Assembly (NCBI RefSeq): GCF_023016115.1
Contig: NZ_JALKBH010000001.1
Coordinates: 310,001 to 374,000 of the forward strand
Length of the DNA: 64,000 nt
Reading direction: 5' to 3'
From: Alcanivorax sp. S6407
Lineage (GTDB): Bacteria; Pseudomonadota; Gammaproteobacteria; Pseudomonadales; Alcanivoracaceae
Part shown: positions 1-10,198 of the stretch, piece by piece
How the letters are laid out: the number at the start of each line of letters is the position of its first letter
How positions within the stretch are numbered: position 1 is the first letter of the stretch
Program-made: the position numbers and the translations under genes
The notes under the pieces: generated by a model
Databases searched by the model: none
Told to the model about the DNA's origin: nothing
Seen by the model: only the letters and a program-made list of their open reading frames with translations

Positions 1-1
1 G

Positions 2-322
2 GCCGAGGAATACGGCAGTGTCGGGGAATGGCTGGCTGGTTGGCCCGCTGACGATACGGTAGGCATGTGGATGTTGCTCAAGAAGCGGGGCAAGCAGTTG
101 GGAGGCAATTCCGGAGCCGCTTTTCTGCGCATGACCGGACGTGACACCTGGTACCCCACCCATGATGTGGTGGCGGCGCTAAAGGCGCAAAATCTGATCG
201 ACAAGGCGCCGGCAAGCCAGCGTGACCAGCGCGCAGCCCAACAGGCATTCAATGCCTGGCAGCAGGAGAGTGGCTGGCCCCAGGCCCATATCAGCAAGGT
301 GCTGGCGTTTACTGTCGGGTGA
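2..322 (+). CDS. tag: DNA-3-methyladenine glycosylase I, C-terminal part (5' end outside window)
   Basis: The frame is open from the window edge, so only the last 106 residues are seen. Tag excises N3-methyladenine from alkylated DNA in base-excision repair. The visible part has the family's C-terminal pattern: a KKRG-LGGNSG segment, then FLRMTGRDT, then a helix starting DVVAALKAQNLIDKAP. The gene ends with TGA at 320-322. A 180-bp gap with a Fur-like box follows before the iron permease, so the two are probably not co-transcribed. The assignment rests on remembered family pattern; the catalytic N-terminal half cannot be checked here. Confidence 0.72.
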   Translation, partial: AEEYGSVGEWLAGWPADDTVGMWMLLKKRGKQLGGNSGAAFLRMTGRDTWYPTHDVVAALKAQNLIDKAPASQRDQRAAQQAFNAWQQESGWPQAHISKVLAFTVG

Positions 323-458
323 TAGCCCGGTTGATCATTTGGCAGGGCTTGCTGGCCGTCTTGCTGGCTGTAAAGGAGCTGCAAATCCCCGTGCTGGAAA
401 CAAAAACCCGCACAAGCCTTGCTCTGGATCAATGTTCCTTGTTGCTGGTAATCGCCAT

Positions 459-477
459 ATAAATGATAATGAGTCGC
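459..477 (+). promoter_or_regulatory. Candidate Fur box before the iron permease gene
   Basis: Bases 459-477 match the 19-bp Fur consensus (GATAATGATAATCATTATC) at 12 of 19 positions, including an unbroken AATGATAAT core at 462-470. The site lies 28 bp before the preferred start (505) of an FTR1-type iron permease, as expected for iron-repressed transcription. It also covers the upstream in-frame ATG at 463, which argues against that start. Confidence 0.6.
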
Positions 478-504
478 TTTTACCAATTTCCTGTGGGATT
501 TCTC

Positions 505-2418
505 ATGTCATTCATTCAGATGCCGGGGCGCCTTTTTTCCGTCCTGCTTGTATTTATCTGTTTCTTCCAGCCCGCCTTTGCCAATGATCAGACCGCGCTT
601 GTCCAGCTGGTCGAATACGTTGGCGCGGATTACATCAACGCTGTCGCTGATGGTGAAGTCGTCAGTGACGCTGAATATGCCGAAATGGCCGAGTTTTCGA
701 CGCTGCTTGCTGAAGGGGTGGCGGCCCTGCCTGAGGCAGAGGGCAAGGCCACACTGCAAGCTCAGGCCAATGCGCTGCAGCAGGCGGTAGCCCGACAGGC
801 AGACGAACAGCAGATCAAGTCTCTTGCCCAATCCATTCGTGGGTCTCTTGTGTCGGTTTATGGCATACCGGTTGCCCCCAAGCAGGCGCCGGACATGAGC
901 CGTGCTGCCAACCTGTATCAGACCAATTGTGCGGCCTGTCATGGTGTCACTGGGCAGGGGGACGGGCCTGCCGGTTTGGCGATGGAGCCTGCACCCACGG
1001 ATTTTACCGACGTATCACGCTACGACGGCCGCTCCCTGCTGGGACTTTTCACTACCATTTCCCAGGGGGTGGAAGGCACCGGCATGGCGGCTTATGAAGG
1101 TCAGTTAAGCGATGAACAGCGCTGGGACCTGGCCTTCTATGTGGGCAGCAAGGCAGTGATGCCCTCGGTGGCCGAATCAGGCCGCAGTGCTTTCAACACC
1201 ATCCCGGGTATGAAAAAGGCACTATCGCTGGATGCGCTGGTGGCCAAGGCCCCGGAAGATGTTTTCGATAGTCAGGGGGCAGAAGCCTATGCAGCCATGG
1301 GCTACTTGCGTACCCATCCCCAGGCTGTGTTCAACAAGAACCGCTTTATTGCTCTCAGCCATGACAAGCTGAACGAAGCCGATCAGGCCTACCAGCAGGG
1401 GGACAAGTCTGGGGCCAAGGCGGCAGCGTTGTCTGCCTACCTGGACGGTTACGAAATGATCGAACAGCAGGTGGCGGCGGTGGACCCGGAACTGATGCGG
1501 TTGGCGGAATCACGCTTCATGGCCGTGCGGGAAGGGATTGAACGCGATCGCAGTACTGACCAGGTAAGCCGTCATATTGCTGAGGCCCATGACACTCTGG
1601 GACTGGTGGCGTCGGCACTGGCCGGCGACGGCCTGAGCCCCGTGGCTACGCTTTCTGCCAGCTTCTTCATTCTTTTCAGGGAAGGACTGGAAGCCCTTTT
1701 GGTGGTGGCTGCACTGCTTACCTTTACCCGCAAGGCCAATGCCTCCCGGGCCACCCGGCATATTCATGTTGGCTGGATAACCGCGCTGGTGGCAGGAGGG
1801 CTGACTTGGTACGTGGCCAGTACCATGGTGACCTTCAGTGGTGCTTCCCGGGAAACCACCGAAGGTGTGGCCGGTATCATTGCCGCGCTAATCCTGTTCT
1901 ACGTTGGCTTCTGGATGCACAGCAACAGCAACAGCCAGAAGTGGCTCGGTTATATTCGTAACAAGGTGGATGATGCCCTCGGCAACGGCACCGTCTGGGC
2001 CCTGACGTTTGTGTCGTTCATTTCCGTTTACCGGGAAATTTTTGAGACCGTGCTGTTCTATCAGGCTCTTTGGAGTCAGGTCACACCGCTGACAAAGCCG
2101 TATCTGTTCTACGGGATTGCCTCTGCGGTGGCGGCGCTGGCGGTGGTGTGCGTAATGTTCTTCCGCATCGGCATGAAGCTTCCGCTGAGTCTGTTCTTCC
2201 GTAGCACCAGTATTGTGCTGCTGGTCCTGTCGGTGATTCTGCTTGGCAAGGGCATTGCTGCGTTGCAGGAAGCGGGCCTGATCAGTGCCTTCTACCTGAA
2301 TGTGCCGACCATCGACTGGTTGGGGCTACACCCGACCATTCAGGGAGTGCTGGCACAGGTCGTGGCCGTCGCGTTGGGTGTCTTCCTCTGGTTACGGGGC
2401 CGGCAACAGGCAGCGTGA
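505..2418 (+). CDS. Cytochrome c / FTR1-family iron permease fusion
   Basis: Predicted high-affinity iron importer of the inner membrane, 637 aa. Residues 1-26 form a signal peptide (hydrophobic stretch ending QPAFA). A helical periplasmic region follows, then a cytochrome c domain with the haem motif CAACH at 142-146, and a C-terminal FTR1 permease with about seven membrane segments. The iron-binding motif REGLE is at 392-396; the second motif is REIFE at 510-514 instead of REGxE. FTR1 partners usually oxidise Fe(II) for import, so the fused haem domain is inferred to pass electrons on. An in-frame ATG at 463 lacks a ribosome site and lies inside the Fur box, so 505 is preferred. A terminator follows at 2481. 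Confidence 0.85.
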   Translation: MSFIQMPGRLFSVLLVFICFFQPAFANDQTALVQLVEYVGADYINAVADGEVVSDAEYAEMAEFSTLLAEGVAALPEAEGKATLQAQANALQQAVARQADEQQIKSLAQSIRGSLVSVYGIPVAPKQAPDMSRAANLYQTNCAACHGVTGQGDGPAGLAMEPAPTDFTDVSRYDGRSLLGLFTTISQGVEGTGMAAYEGQLSDEQRWDLAFYVGSKAVMPSVAESGRSAFNTIPGMKKALSLDALVAKAPEDVFDSQGAEAYAAMGYLRTHPQAVFNKNRFIALSHDKLNEADQAYQQGDKSGAKAAALSAYLDGYEMIEQQVAAVDPELMRLAESRFMAVREGIERDRSTDQVSRHIAEAHDTLGLVASALAGDGLSPVATLSASFFILFREGLEALLVVAALLTFTRKANASRATRHIHVGWITALVAGGLTWYVASTMVTFSGASRETTEGVAGIIAALILFYVGFWMHSNSNSQKWLGYIRNKVDDALGNGTVWALTFVSFISVYREIFETVLFYQALWSQVTPLTKPYLFYGIASAVAALAVVCVMFFRIGMKLPLSLFFRSTSIVLLVLSVILLGKGIAALQEAGLISAFYLNVPTIDWLGLHPTIQGVLAQVVAVALGVFLWLRGRQQAA

Positions 2419-2480
2419 CAGGCTGATGCCTGTCTGAGCGGGTGAGATAGTCCGGCGTTTCAGGGATAATCCCTGCCCAT

Positions 2481-2520
2481 ACGGCAGGATCGCGGCTGCG
2501 GTCCTGCCGTTTTTGCTTTT
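2481..2520 (+). terminator. Rho-independent terminator after the iron permease
   Basis: ACGGCAGGA and TCCTGCCGT form a 9-bp stem around a GC-rich loop (2481-2510), followed by TTTTTGCTTTT. It lies 62 bp after the permease stop codon and 30 bp before glxR, separating the two transcripts. Confidence 0.85.
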
Positions 2521-2549
2521 GCCTGCTGTTTTGTTCGGGATAAGTTGCC

Positions 2550-3461
2550 ATGTCTTCGATTCGATCTATTGGTTTTCTCGGTGTTGGCTTGATGGGGGCA
2601 CCCATGGTGTCGCGTCTGCTCGATGCCGGCTTCGATCTCACATTGTGGAACCGGACTGCCGGAAAAGCAGAGCACTTTGCCGACCGTGTACGTATTGCCG
2701 GATCCGCAGCCGATGCTGTGGCCGATGCCGATGTGGTGATCACCATGCTGGAAAACGGTGAGGTGGTCGATCAGGTGCTTTACCGCAGTGGTGCGATCCG
2801 GCAGCTCAAGCAGGGGGCGCTGGTGATCGATATGAGCTCCATCGAACCCGGCCGTGCCCGGGAGCATGGCGTGGTGGTCGCGAAACAGGGCGGCAGCTAT
2901 CTTGACGCACCCGTCTCCGGTGGGACGCGGGGAGCCGAGGCGGGTAGTTTGTCGATCATGGCCGGTGGGGAGGATGATGCCTTTGCGCGAGCCATGCCGG
3001 TGTTTCAGGCCATGGGGCGTGCCACCTCGATCGGCCCGGTTGGCAGTGGGCAACTGGCAAAACTGGCCAATCAGGCCATTGTCGGCATTACCATCGGCGC
3101 CGTCTCCGAGGCACTTTTGTTGGCGGCCAAAGGAGGCGCGCGTCCGGAGAAGGTTCGCGAGGCCCTGCTCGGCGGCTTTGCCGGCAGCAAGATCCTCGAA
3201 CAACACGGTGAGCGTATGCTGCAGCGCAACTTCCAGCCCGGCGCACCGTCACGTATCCAGCTCAAGGACTTGCGCATGATCCTGGATGAAGCCCGCACAG
3301 AAGGGCTAAGCCTGCCCCTGAGCCAGCGGGTGTTCGAGGAATACCGTGCGTTGCTGGCCAGTGGCCATGGAGAAGTGGACCACAGTGGCCTGTTGCTGGA
3401 ACTGGAAAGGCTCAATGGCGTCAGACTGGATAACGCTGCAGTCACGGACAAGGATTCCTGA
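2550..3461 (+). CDS. glxR: 2-hydroxy-3-oxopropionate (tartronate semialdehyde) reductase
   Basis: Member of the 3-hydroxyisobutyrate dehydrogenase superfamily, 303 aa. The N-terminal Rossmann motif GVGLMGAPM binds the nicotinamide cofactor; the substrate motif APVSGGTRGAE and the catalytic lysine (K171, in GQLAKLANQ) are present. It should reduce tartronate semialdehyde to glycerate. The neighbour decides this against 3-hydroxyisobutyrate dehydrogenase: its stop overlaps the start of hydroxypyruvate isomerase by one base (TGATG at 3459), so the two are translationally coupled. Glyoxylate carboligase, the usual third enzyme, is not in the window. The pair sits between the terminator at 2481-2520 and djlA. 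Confidence 0.82.
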   Translation: MSSIRSIGFLGVGLMGAPMVSRLLDAGFDLTLWNRTAGKAEHFADRVRIAGSAADAVADADVVITMLENGEVVDQVLYRSGAIRQLKQGALVIDMSSIEPGRAREHGVVVAKQGGSYLDAPVSGGTRGAEAGSLSIMAGGEDDAFARAMPVFQAMGRATSIGPVGSGQLAKLANQAIVGITIGAVSEALLLAAKGGARPEKVREALLGGFAGSKILEQHGERMLQRNFQPGAPSRIQLKDLRMILDEARTEGLSLPLSQRVFEEYRALLASGHGEVDHSGLLLELERLNGVRLDNAAVTDKDS

Positions 3462-4234
3462 TGCCTCGCTTTGCTGCCAACCTCACCATGCTGTTCACTG
3501 AACTGCCGTTTCTGGAGCGTTTCGCCGCTGCCGCCAACGCCGGTTTTCGCGGCGTTGAGTATCTGTTTCCCTATGCGTGGCCCGTCGATCAGTTGGCAGA
3601 GCAACTAAAGACTCACCAGCTGGAACAGGTGCTGTTCAATTTGCCTCCGGGCGATTGGGAGCGGGGTGAGCGGGGTATTGCCTGTCTGCCGGATCGCGTT
3701 GAAGAATTCCGGGAAGGGGTCTTTGAGGCCCTGGATTATGCTCGCCGGTTGAAATGCCAGCGCATCAACTGTCTTGCTGGACTCAAGCCGGATGGACTGC
3801 CAGATGAAGTGGCTTTTGACACCCTGGTAGAGAACCTGCGTTTTGCTGCGGATCTGCTGGCAGCAGAAGGGATCACCCTGACGCTGGAGGCGATCAACTC
3901 GAAGGTGGATATGCCGGGTTTCTTCCTGGATTGTTCGGGTATTGCCGTGGCAGCTATCGAGGCGGCGGGGCGGGACAATCTACGTCTGCAATACGATATT
4001 TATCACATGCAGATCATGGAAGGGGATCTGTGCCGTTCCCTTTCGCAATTATGTTCCCATATAGGGCATATCCAGTTTGCCGATAATCCGGGTCGCCATG
4101 AGCCGGGGACGGGGGAAATCTGCTTTGAGCACCTGTTTCGCCATATAGACAGTCTTCCCTACGACGGTTGGGTCAGTGCGGAATACCATCCGCAAACAGA
4201 TACGGCATCCAGCCTGGGCTGGTTTGGCCAGTAA
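3461..4234 (+). CDS. hyi: Hydroxypyruvate isomerase
   Basis: TIM-barrel sugar isomerase of 257 aa, the usual length for Hyi, interconverting hydroxypyruvate and tartronate semialdehyde in the cytoplasm. Family hallmarks are the start RFAANLTMLFTELPFLERF, the segment FNLPPGDWERGERG, the metal-ligand glutamate in TLEAINSKVDMPG, and IQFADNPGRHEPGTGEI. It is coupled to glxR by a one-base overlap and would feed that enzyme. DjlA starts 21 bp after its stop in the same direction, though the functions are unrelated. Confidence 0.87.
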   Translation: MPRFAANLTMLFTELPFLERFAAAANAGFRGVEYLFPYAWPVDQLAEQLKTHQLEQVLFNLPPGDWERGERGIACLPDRVEEFREGVFEALDYARRLKCQRINCLAGLKPDGLPDEVAFDTLVENLRFAADLLAAEGITLTLEAINSKVDMPGFFLDCSGIAVAAIEAAGRDNLRLQYDIYHMQIMEGDLCRSLSQLCSHIGHIQFADNPGRHEPGTGEICFEHLFRHIDSLPYDGWVSAEYHPQTDTASSLGWFGQ

Positions 4235-4255
4235 TTCATTCAACGCTACGGATTC

Positions 4256-5101
4256 ATGATGCAATTCAATTGGGGTGGCAAGATCATTCTGGGCTTGCTT
4301 GGCATGTTGGTGGGCGGCCCGGTGGGCCTGATCATCGGCCTTTTCATTGGTCACATGCTCGACCGGGGAGCCGAGCGGGTACAAAGCTTCAATCCGTTCC
4401 GCCCCTATGGTCCCGGTGAACAGGAGGCTGTCCACAAGGCCCTGTTCGACACCGTATTCTCGGTGATGGGGCATCTGGCCAAGGCAGATGGTCGGGTCAG
4501 CGAGGACGAGATCGCCCAGGCGCGTGCGGTCATGGATCGGATGCAACTTGATGACGAGCAGCGCAAGGCGGCCATCGCCTTGTTCAATCAGGGCAAATCT
4601 GCAGACTTTCCCCTGGAGGCCACCATTGCAACGTTTGCGTCGTCTGTTCGGCACCGCAAGCAGTTGATCCTGGTGTTTCTTGAGATCCTGCTGCAGATCG
4701 CTCTGGCGGACGGCAACCTGCACAGGGAAGAAGAAGCGGTTCTGCTCAAGGTGGCAGAAGGTCTCGGGGTGCCGCCACAGCAATTTCGCCAGATTCTCAA
4801 CATGCTGTTGGCCCAGGCCCAGTTTGGTGGCGCAGGGCCGCAAGGTGCTTATGGCGGCCAGCAATCCGCCCCTGGCCGAGCGCGACCGCCCCTGTCCCAG
4901 GCCTGCCAGGTATTGGGGGTGGCAGAGTCAGCTTCCAATCAGGAAATTAAACGGGCCTATCGCAAGCTGATGAGCGAGCATCATCCGGACAAGCTTGCCG
5001 CCCGTGGAGTGCCGGAGGAAATGATTCGCCTGGCCACGGAAAAGACCGCTGAAATCAGCAAGGCCTACGACATGCTCAAGGAGCATCGCGGATTTCGCTA
5101 G
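4256..5101 (+). CDS. djlA: Co-chaperone DjlA (membrane-anchored J-domain protein)
   Basis: 281 aa with the standard DjlA order. A glycine-rich membrane segment lies at about residues 8-30, a TerB-like helical domain at about 55-185 (HLAKADGRVSEDE and ALADGNLHREEE repeats), a glycine/glutamine-rich linker, and a C-terminal J domain at about 215-281 with the HPD tripeptide at 243-245. DjlA stimulates DnaK ATPase at the inner membrane. Two adjacent ATGs (4256, 4259) are possible starts. It is convergent with the MpaB-like gene; a heptad repeat fills the gap. Confidence 0.9.
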   Translation: MMQFNWGGKIILGLLGMLVGGPVGLIIGLFIGHMLDRGAERVQSFNPFRPYGPGEQEAVHKALFDTVFSVMGHLAKADGRVSEDEIAQARAVMDRMQLDDEQRKAAIALFNQGKSADFPLEATIATFASSVRHRKQLILVFLEILLQIALADGNLHREEEAVLLKVAEGLGVPPQQFRQILNMLLAQAQFGGAGPQGAYGGQQSAPGRARPPLSQACQVLGVAESASNQEIKRAYRKLMSEHHPDKLAARGVPEEMIRLATEKTAEISKAYDMLKEHRGFR

Positions 5102-5125
5102 GCCGGCAGGAATCAGCAATCAAAT

Positions 5126-5200
5126 GACGAGTTTCGAGTCACGAGTAATCGAATACCGGGCGCTCGCCGGTTCTGATTGTCGAAACACGTACTCGTAGCT
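5126..5200. repeat. Heptad-periodic inverted repeat, CGAGTTT type, with hairpin core
   Basis: Left arm (5127-5152) reads as CGAGTTT, CGAGTCA, CGAGTAA, TCGAAT at 7-bp spacing. The right arm (5179-5200) is its rough inverse and touches the stop codon of the MpaB-like gene (5199-5201). The core hairpin ACCGG-7 nt-CCGGT is at 5155-5171. It fills the gap between the convergent djlA and MpaB-like genes. Confidence 0.65.
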
Positions 5201-6143
5201 AGAAGCTGACCCCCGTACGCCGCTGTTCCCGTGGTACCGCCCAGCCGCTGCTGACCAGCTCGCTTTCTCCGCTCCACCAGCGATTCAGCAGGCGTGTTGC
5301 CAGCCCGGCTCGGGCGCGTCCCTGAAGGCGTTGGCAGGCCTCGTGATAGACCGGTTGAAAGCGAAGGGCTTCGGGCAGGCGGCGGGTAATCTCCATCAAC
5401 CGCTTTAGCTGGCGCTGATAGCGGCGATGGTTGGCCAGATCTACCGCTTCCAGCCTGAAGGTGTCTACCAGCGGTCCCGGGACTGTGAAGCTGGCAAGAG
5501 GATTGAAACTGCCGAAGGGTACCCGTTCAGGAAAGCCCTGTTCACGGATCAGAAGATGCCCCAGTTCCCGTCTGGCTGGGCTCACTGACGCCGGTCTGGC
5601 AAGCTGCTGCCGCCACCAGCTACGTTGGGCATGCCAGTGTTCAGGAAGCTGTGCTTTCGGTACCCCCATGGCGCTGGCCAGCAGCATGGTTTCCTCAAAC
5701 AACCGTTCTTCAAGGGCACTGGTCAGTGGTCCGATCACCTCTTCGTAGAGGGTCAGACAGGAGTCCATCCAGGCGCTGATGGCGTAGAGGAGGGTCCCCC
5801 CGTCCTGGACGTCAAACAGGGTTTTTCGACGCATCGACCTGTTAGCCAGTGTCATCAGTGCCTGTTCCTGATTGCCAAAAACGATCTTCATCAGAAAACG
5901 CTGGCTGTGTTGCAGGCGCTGAACGGCGCTGTGAGGATCCTGAAGCAGTTGTGCCAGCCGGCTATGGGCCAGTGCCAGAACCAGCATGCGCCCCTGACCG
6001 AGTACCGTGATGTTTTCCCGCAATAATTGCCAGCTGACAGAACCGGGACCGAACAGGCCTGCATCCGGTTGCTGGCAGGGTTCGCTGGCCTTGCCGATAC
6101 CTGCCTCGATATCGTGCCGGGTAACAAGGTGAGGTAATGCCAT
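5199..6143 (-). CDS. Oxygenase MpaB-like (DUF2236) protein
   Basis: 314 aa, resembling the DUF2236/MpaB family, which includes latex-clearing protein and fungal MpaB, haem proteins that cleave polyprenyl chains. Family features are GPGSVSWQLLRENITVLGQG near the N-terminus and a histidine/aromatic-rich centre (LPEHWHAQRSWW). No signal peptide is seen, so it is probably cytoplasmic or membrane-associated. The ATG at 6143 has a good ribosome site (GGAGG, 8 bp spacing); a longer reading to 6248 would need a TTG start. The substrate is unknown and the haem ligand was not assigned. Confidence 0.65.
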   Translation of the reverse strand: MALPHLVTRHDIEAGIGKASEPCQQPDAGLFGPGSVSWQLLRENITVLGQGRMLVLALAHSRLAQLLQDPHSAVQRLQHSQRFLMKIVFGNQEQALMTLANRSMRRKTLFDVQDGGTLLYAISAWMDSCLTLYEEVIGPLTSALEERLFEETMLLASAMGVPKAQLPEHWHAQRSWWRQQLARPASVSPARRELGHLLIREQGFPERVPFGSFNPLASFTVPGPLVDTFRLEAVDLANHRRYQRQLKRLMEITRRLPEALRFQPVYHEACQRLQGRARAGLATRLLNRWWSGESELVSSGWAVPREQRRTGVSF

Positions 6144-6362
6144 CTTCCACGCCTCCCTGTGTGGTTGAGGGGGCTGGCCATCCCGGGCCAGCTTGCGGCG
6201 ATCTGACAGCAGGGTGCGGATCAGTACACCGTCCTTGATGCTTATCAATGGTACGGCGATGAGCGTTTGAATCTAATCAGGAATTGTGGTGATTTAGTTG
6301 AGTTCAGTGAGCATCTTGGTATGTCACTGGTAACCCCCCATCTGGCGACAGGAGTCATAAAC

Positions 6363-6605
6363 ATGTTGGGCGAAAATCACAGCATTCATCATGAATTTCC
6401 CGACCTTCACGACAAAATCGACCATCTTACCCGTGAGGATCCGGTTTTCAGGGATCAGGTTATGCAGCATGACAAACTGGACAAGCAGATCAGGGGATTG
6501 GAAATGCGGGAAAGCCCGCTGGGGGATACCGAAATGGAGACCATGAAACACCAGCGCCTTCAGCTGAAAGACCATATCTATCAGCGGCTTGTTCGAGAAA
6601 GCTGA
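6363..6605 (+). CDS. YdcH-like DUF465 small protein
   Basis: 80-residue acidic, helical protein of the DUF465/YdcH type, recognised by HSIHHEFPDLHDKIDHL near the start and a charged coiled-coil-like second half (MKHQRLQLKDHIYQRL). AGGAG lies 8 bp before the ATG at 6363, so a longer in-frame reading from 6267 is unlikely. Function in the family is not established. It is divergent from the MpaB-like gene. Confidence 0.8.
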   Translation: MLGENHSIHHEFPDLHDKIDHLTREDPVFRDQVMQHDKLDKQIRGLEMRESPLGDTEMETMKHQRLQLKDHIYQRLVRES

Positions 6606-6698
6606 TACGCTTGATCAAGAAGATCTCCCACCGACGCGTCGCTCTTTTGCCCTTCAGCGAAGGCGGCGCCATTCCCTTTTCGATGCAAGAGCGTGCTC

Positions 6699-6770
6699 GC
6701 CACAGAGGCCACGGAGCACACAGAGATAAAACGGTTTTACGCAGTGCACTCGGTGACCTCTGTGGTGAAC
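6699..6770. repeat. Inverted repeat, CACAGAGG type
   Basis: Left arm (6700-6726) and right arm (6741-6769) are inverted copies of a CCACAGAGG-CAC-GAG pattern, around a 13-bp palindromic centre (TAAAACGGTTTTA). The same arm word recurs as a perfect pair at 41969/42111. It lies in the convergent gap before the unknown secreted-protein gene. Confidence 0.65.
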
Positions 6771-6794
6771 ACGGTGTTTCCGCTTATTTTAGCG

Positions 6795-8060
6795 TTATTT
6801 CAGGGTCAGGCTGGCTTTCGGCATGGCGAGAGTGCTTTCAGCATACTGGCCTGGGTTCATCTGGTTGCTGTCCTTGCTGAAATACAAACGGGTGATGAAA
6901 TAGTACTCCTGACCAAAGGGCAGATCGGTCAATGAGAAGCCCACATTGGGCAGTTGTCCCACGAAGCGTTCGGGATCATTGATCTGGCTAGCGTCATCCT
7001 GATAGAGCAACCGTGCCGGTGTGTCGAATCCCTTTACGAAGGCCAGCTGGGCAAGCAGGTCAAAACCGCGTCCGGTACCAAACCACAGCCAGTTATCTCC
7101 CTTGAGGGGTTGCTCAAGCATGGCTTTCTCGGATTTGGACAGCTTGCCATCGGTAATGGCCACGTTATTGCCGGTCCAGCTGGTGACCAGCTTGCTGTTG
7201 TAAAGCGCATTGCCGTCCAGGGAGATGTCCAGGGCGGGACGCTCAAGCACCGTGTCGGCAAGGCCGGGAAGGGTGAAGCGACTGTGGATGTCCACCTGCT
7301 GCGGCATCACCAGAAAGTAGTTATGGATGCGAAGCACCGGTACCCGGGCCACTTTCACCGAGGTGGCGGCGTAGACCAGCGAGGCGAGGGGCCCGCTGAT
7401 GATCTGTTTTACCTTGGGGTCCAGGTTGTCGTTGTTCAGGGTAATACGATTTTTTTCGCCAAACAGACCGGCGCTGAGGCGTAGTTTGAGCGTGTCGAGG
7501 ATGCTTTGCCTTTTGCCGCTTTCGCCCTGGAATCCACGAAAATAGAAATCGTTCCATTTGAACAGGTTCTTGTCGGCCATGGAGAGCGCGAAATCCGTAC
7601 TCTTGATGGTCAGAGTCTCTGGATCGAACTGCACATACCGCTCGGTGCTCTGCAGATAGGCGTTTTTGACCAGATAGAAGAGTCGGGTTTGCTGGCCTTG
7701 ATGTACTGATAATTCGGCGACGACCTTTTCCGTGGTATGTCCGCTCAGTGGACTGCCGCCATCTTCGAAGCGCAATAGCAGCCGATCCTGTTCATCGATG
7801 CGGGTCGGATCACCAGACAGGGTGGTGCTGTCATCTTCGTCAAAGAAGGGGTAGCCCTGCTCGGACCACTGCACCCACTGATGTGGAACGGGCTGAAGCC
7901 TGCCGTCCCGCACAGCAAAAAAAGAGTAAAGACCGGTCTGCTTTCCATGCAGCGGAGTGAAATCGGCACCGGTGAGGGTGACGATCTGAGCGTTCAGGCT
8001 AAAGGGAAGAACCAGAAGCGCCAGGAAAACGGCAAGCCGGCAAAAGTCGTTCTTCTTCAT
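6795..8060 (-). CDS. Unknown secreted protein
   Basis: 421 aa, not recognised. Residues 1-24 form a classic signal peptide (KK-, hydrophobic core, cut likely after SLNA), so it is exported to the periplasm or beyond. The mature part is rich in beta-type segments and aromatic residues, with no cysteine-rich or lipobox motif and no repeats. The pattern SFFAVRDGRLQPVPHQWVQW followed by DEQDRLLLRFEDGG suggests a carbohydrate- or lipid-binding beta fold, but that is only an impression. It lies 79 bp downstream of aacS on the same strand and could be read from the liu-aacS transcript. Confidence 0.6.
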   Translation of the reverse strand: MKKNDFCRLAVFLALLVLPFSLNAQIVTLTGADFTPLHGKQTGLYSFFAVRDGRLQPVPHQWVQWSEQGYPFFDEDDSTTLSGDPTRIDEQDRLLLRFEDGGSPLSGHTTEKVVAELSVHQGQQTRLFYLVKNAYLQSTERYVQFDPETLTIKSTDFALSMADKNLFKWNDFYFRGFQGESGKRQSILDTLKLRLSAGLFGEKNRITLNNDNLDPKVKQIISGPLASLVYAATSVKVARVPVLRIHNYFLVMPQQVDIHSRFTLPGLADTVLERPALDISLDGNALYNSKLVTSWTGNNVAITDGKLSKSEKAMLEQPLKGDNWLWFGTGRGFDLLAQLAFVKGFDTPARLLYQDDASQINDPERFVGQLPNVGFSLTDLPFGQEYYFITRLYFSKDSNQMNPGQYAESTLAMPKASLTLK

Positions 8061-8139
8061 GTGTTCTGTGTCACATCACTGTGGTTTTGCACATGATGAC
8101 GCTTTCTGCCGGCCCGTCAATGGCTTCGCCGGAGTGGCT

Positions 8140-10080
<1,941 letters not shown>

Positions 10081-10147
10081 GGAGAACTCCTGCAAATGGC
10101 GGAAACGGGCTGACAGTCATTTCCACCCTGGGGTGTTTGATTGGGGT

Positions 10148-10184
10148 GCAGGGCGGAAATTCCCCGCAGGGAAACTCCGCCTGC
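10148..10184. repeat. Nested hairpin between liuD and aacS
   Basis: GCAGG-GCGGA (10148) pairs with TCCGCCTGC (ending 10184) with one bulge, and encloses a second short stem (TTCCCC-GCA-GGGAA). No T-run follows on the minus strand, so it looks like a processing or stability hairpin inside the operon rather than a terminator. Confidence 0.5.
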
Positions 10185-10198
10185 GGACTATCTTCGGG

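Noticed and set aside
463-505. Upstream ATG start for the iron permease
   Set aside because: It lies inside the Fur box, lacks a ribosome site and would spoil the signal peptide.
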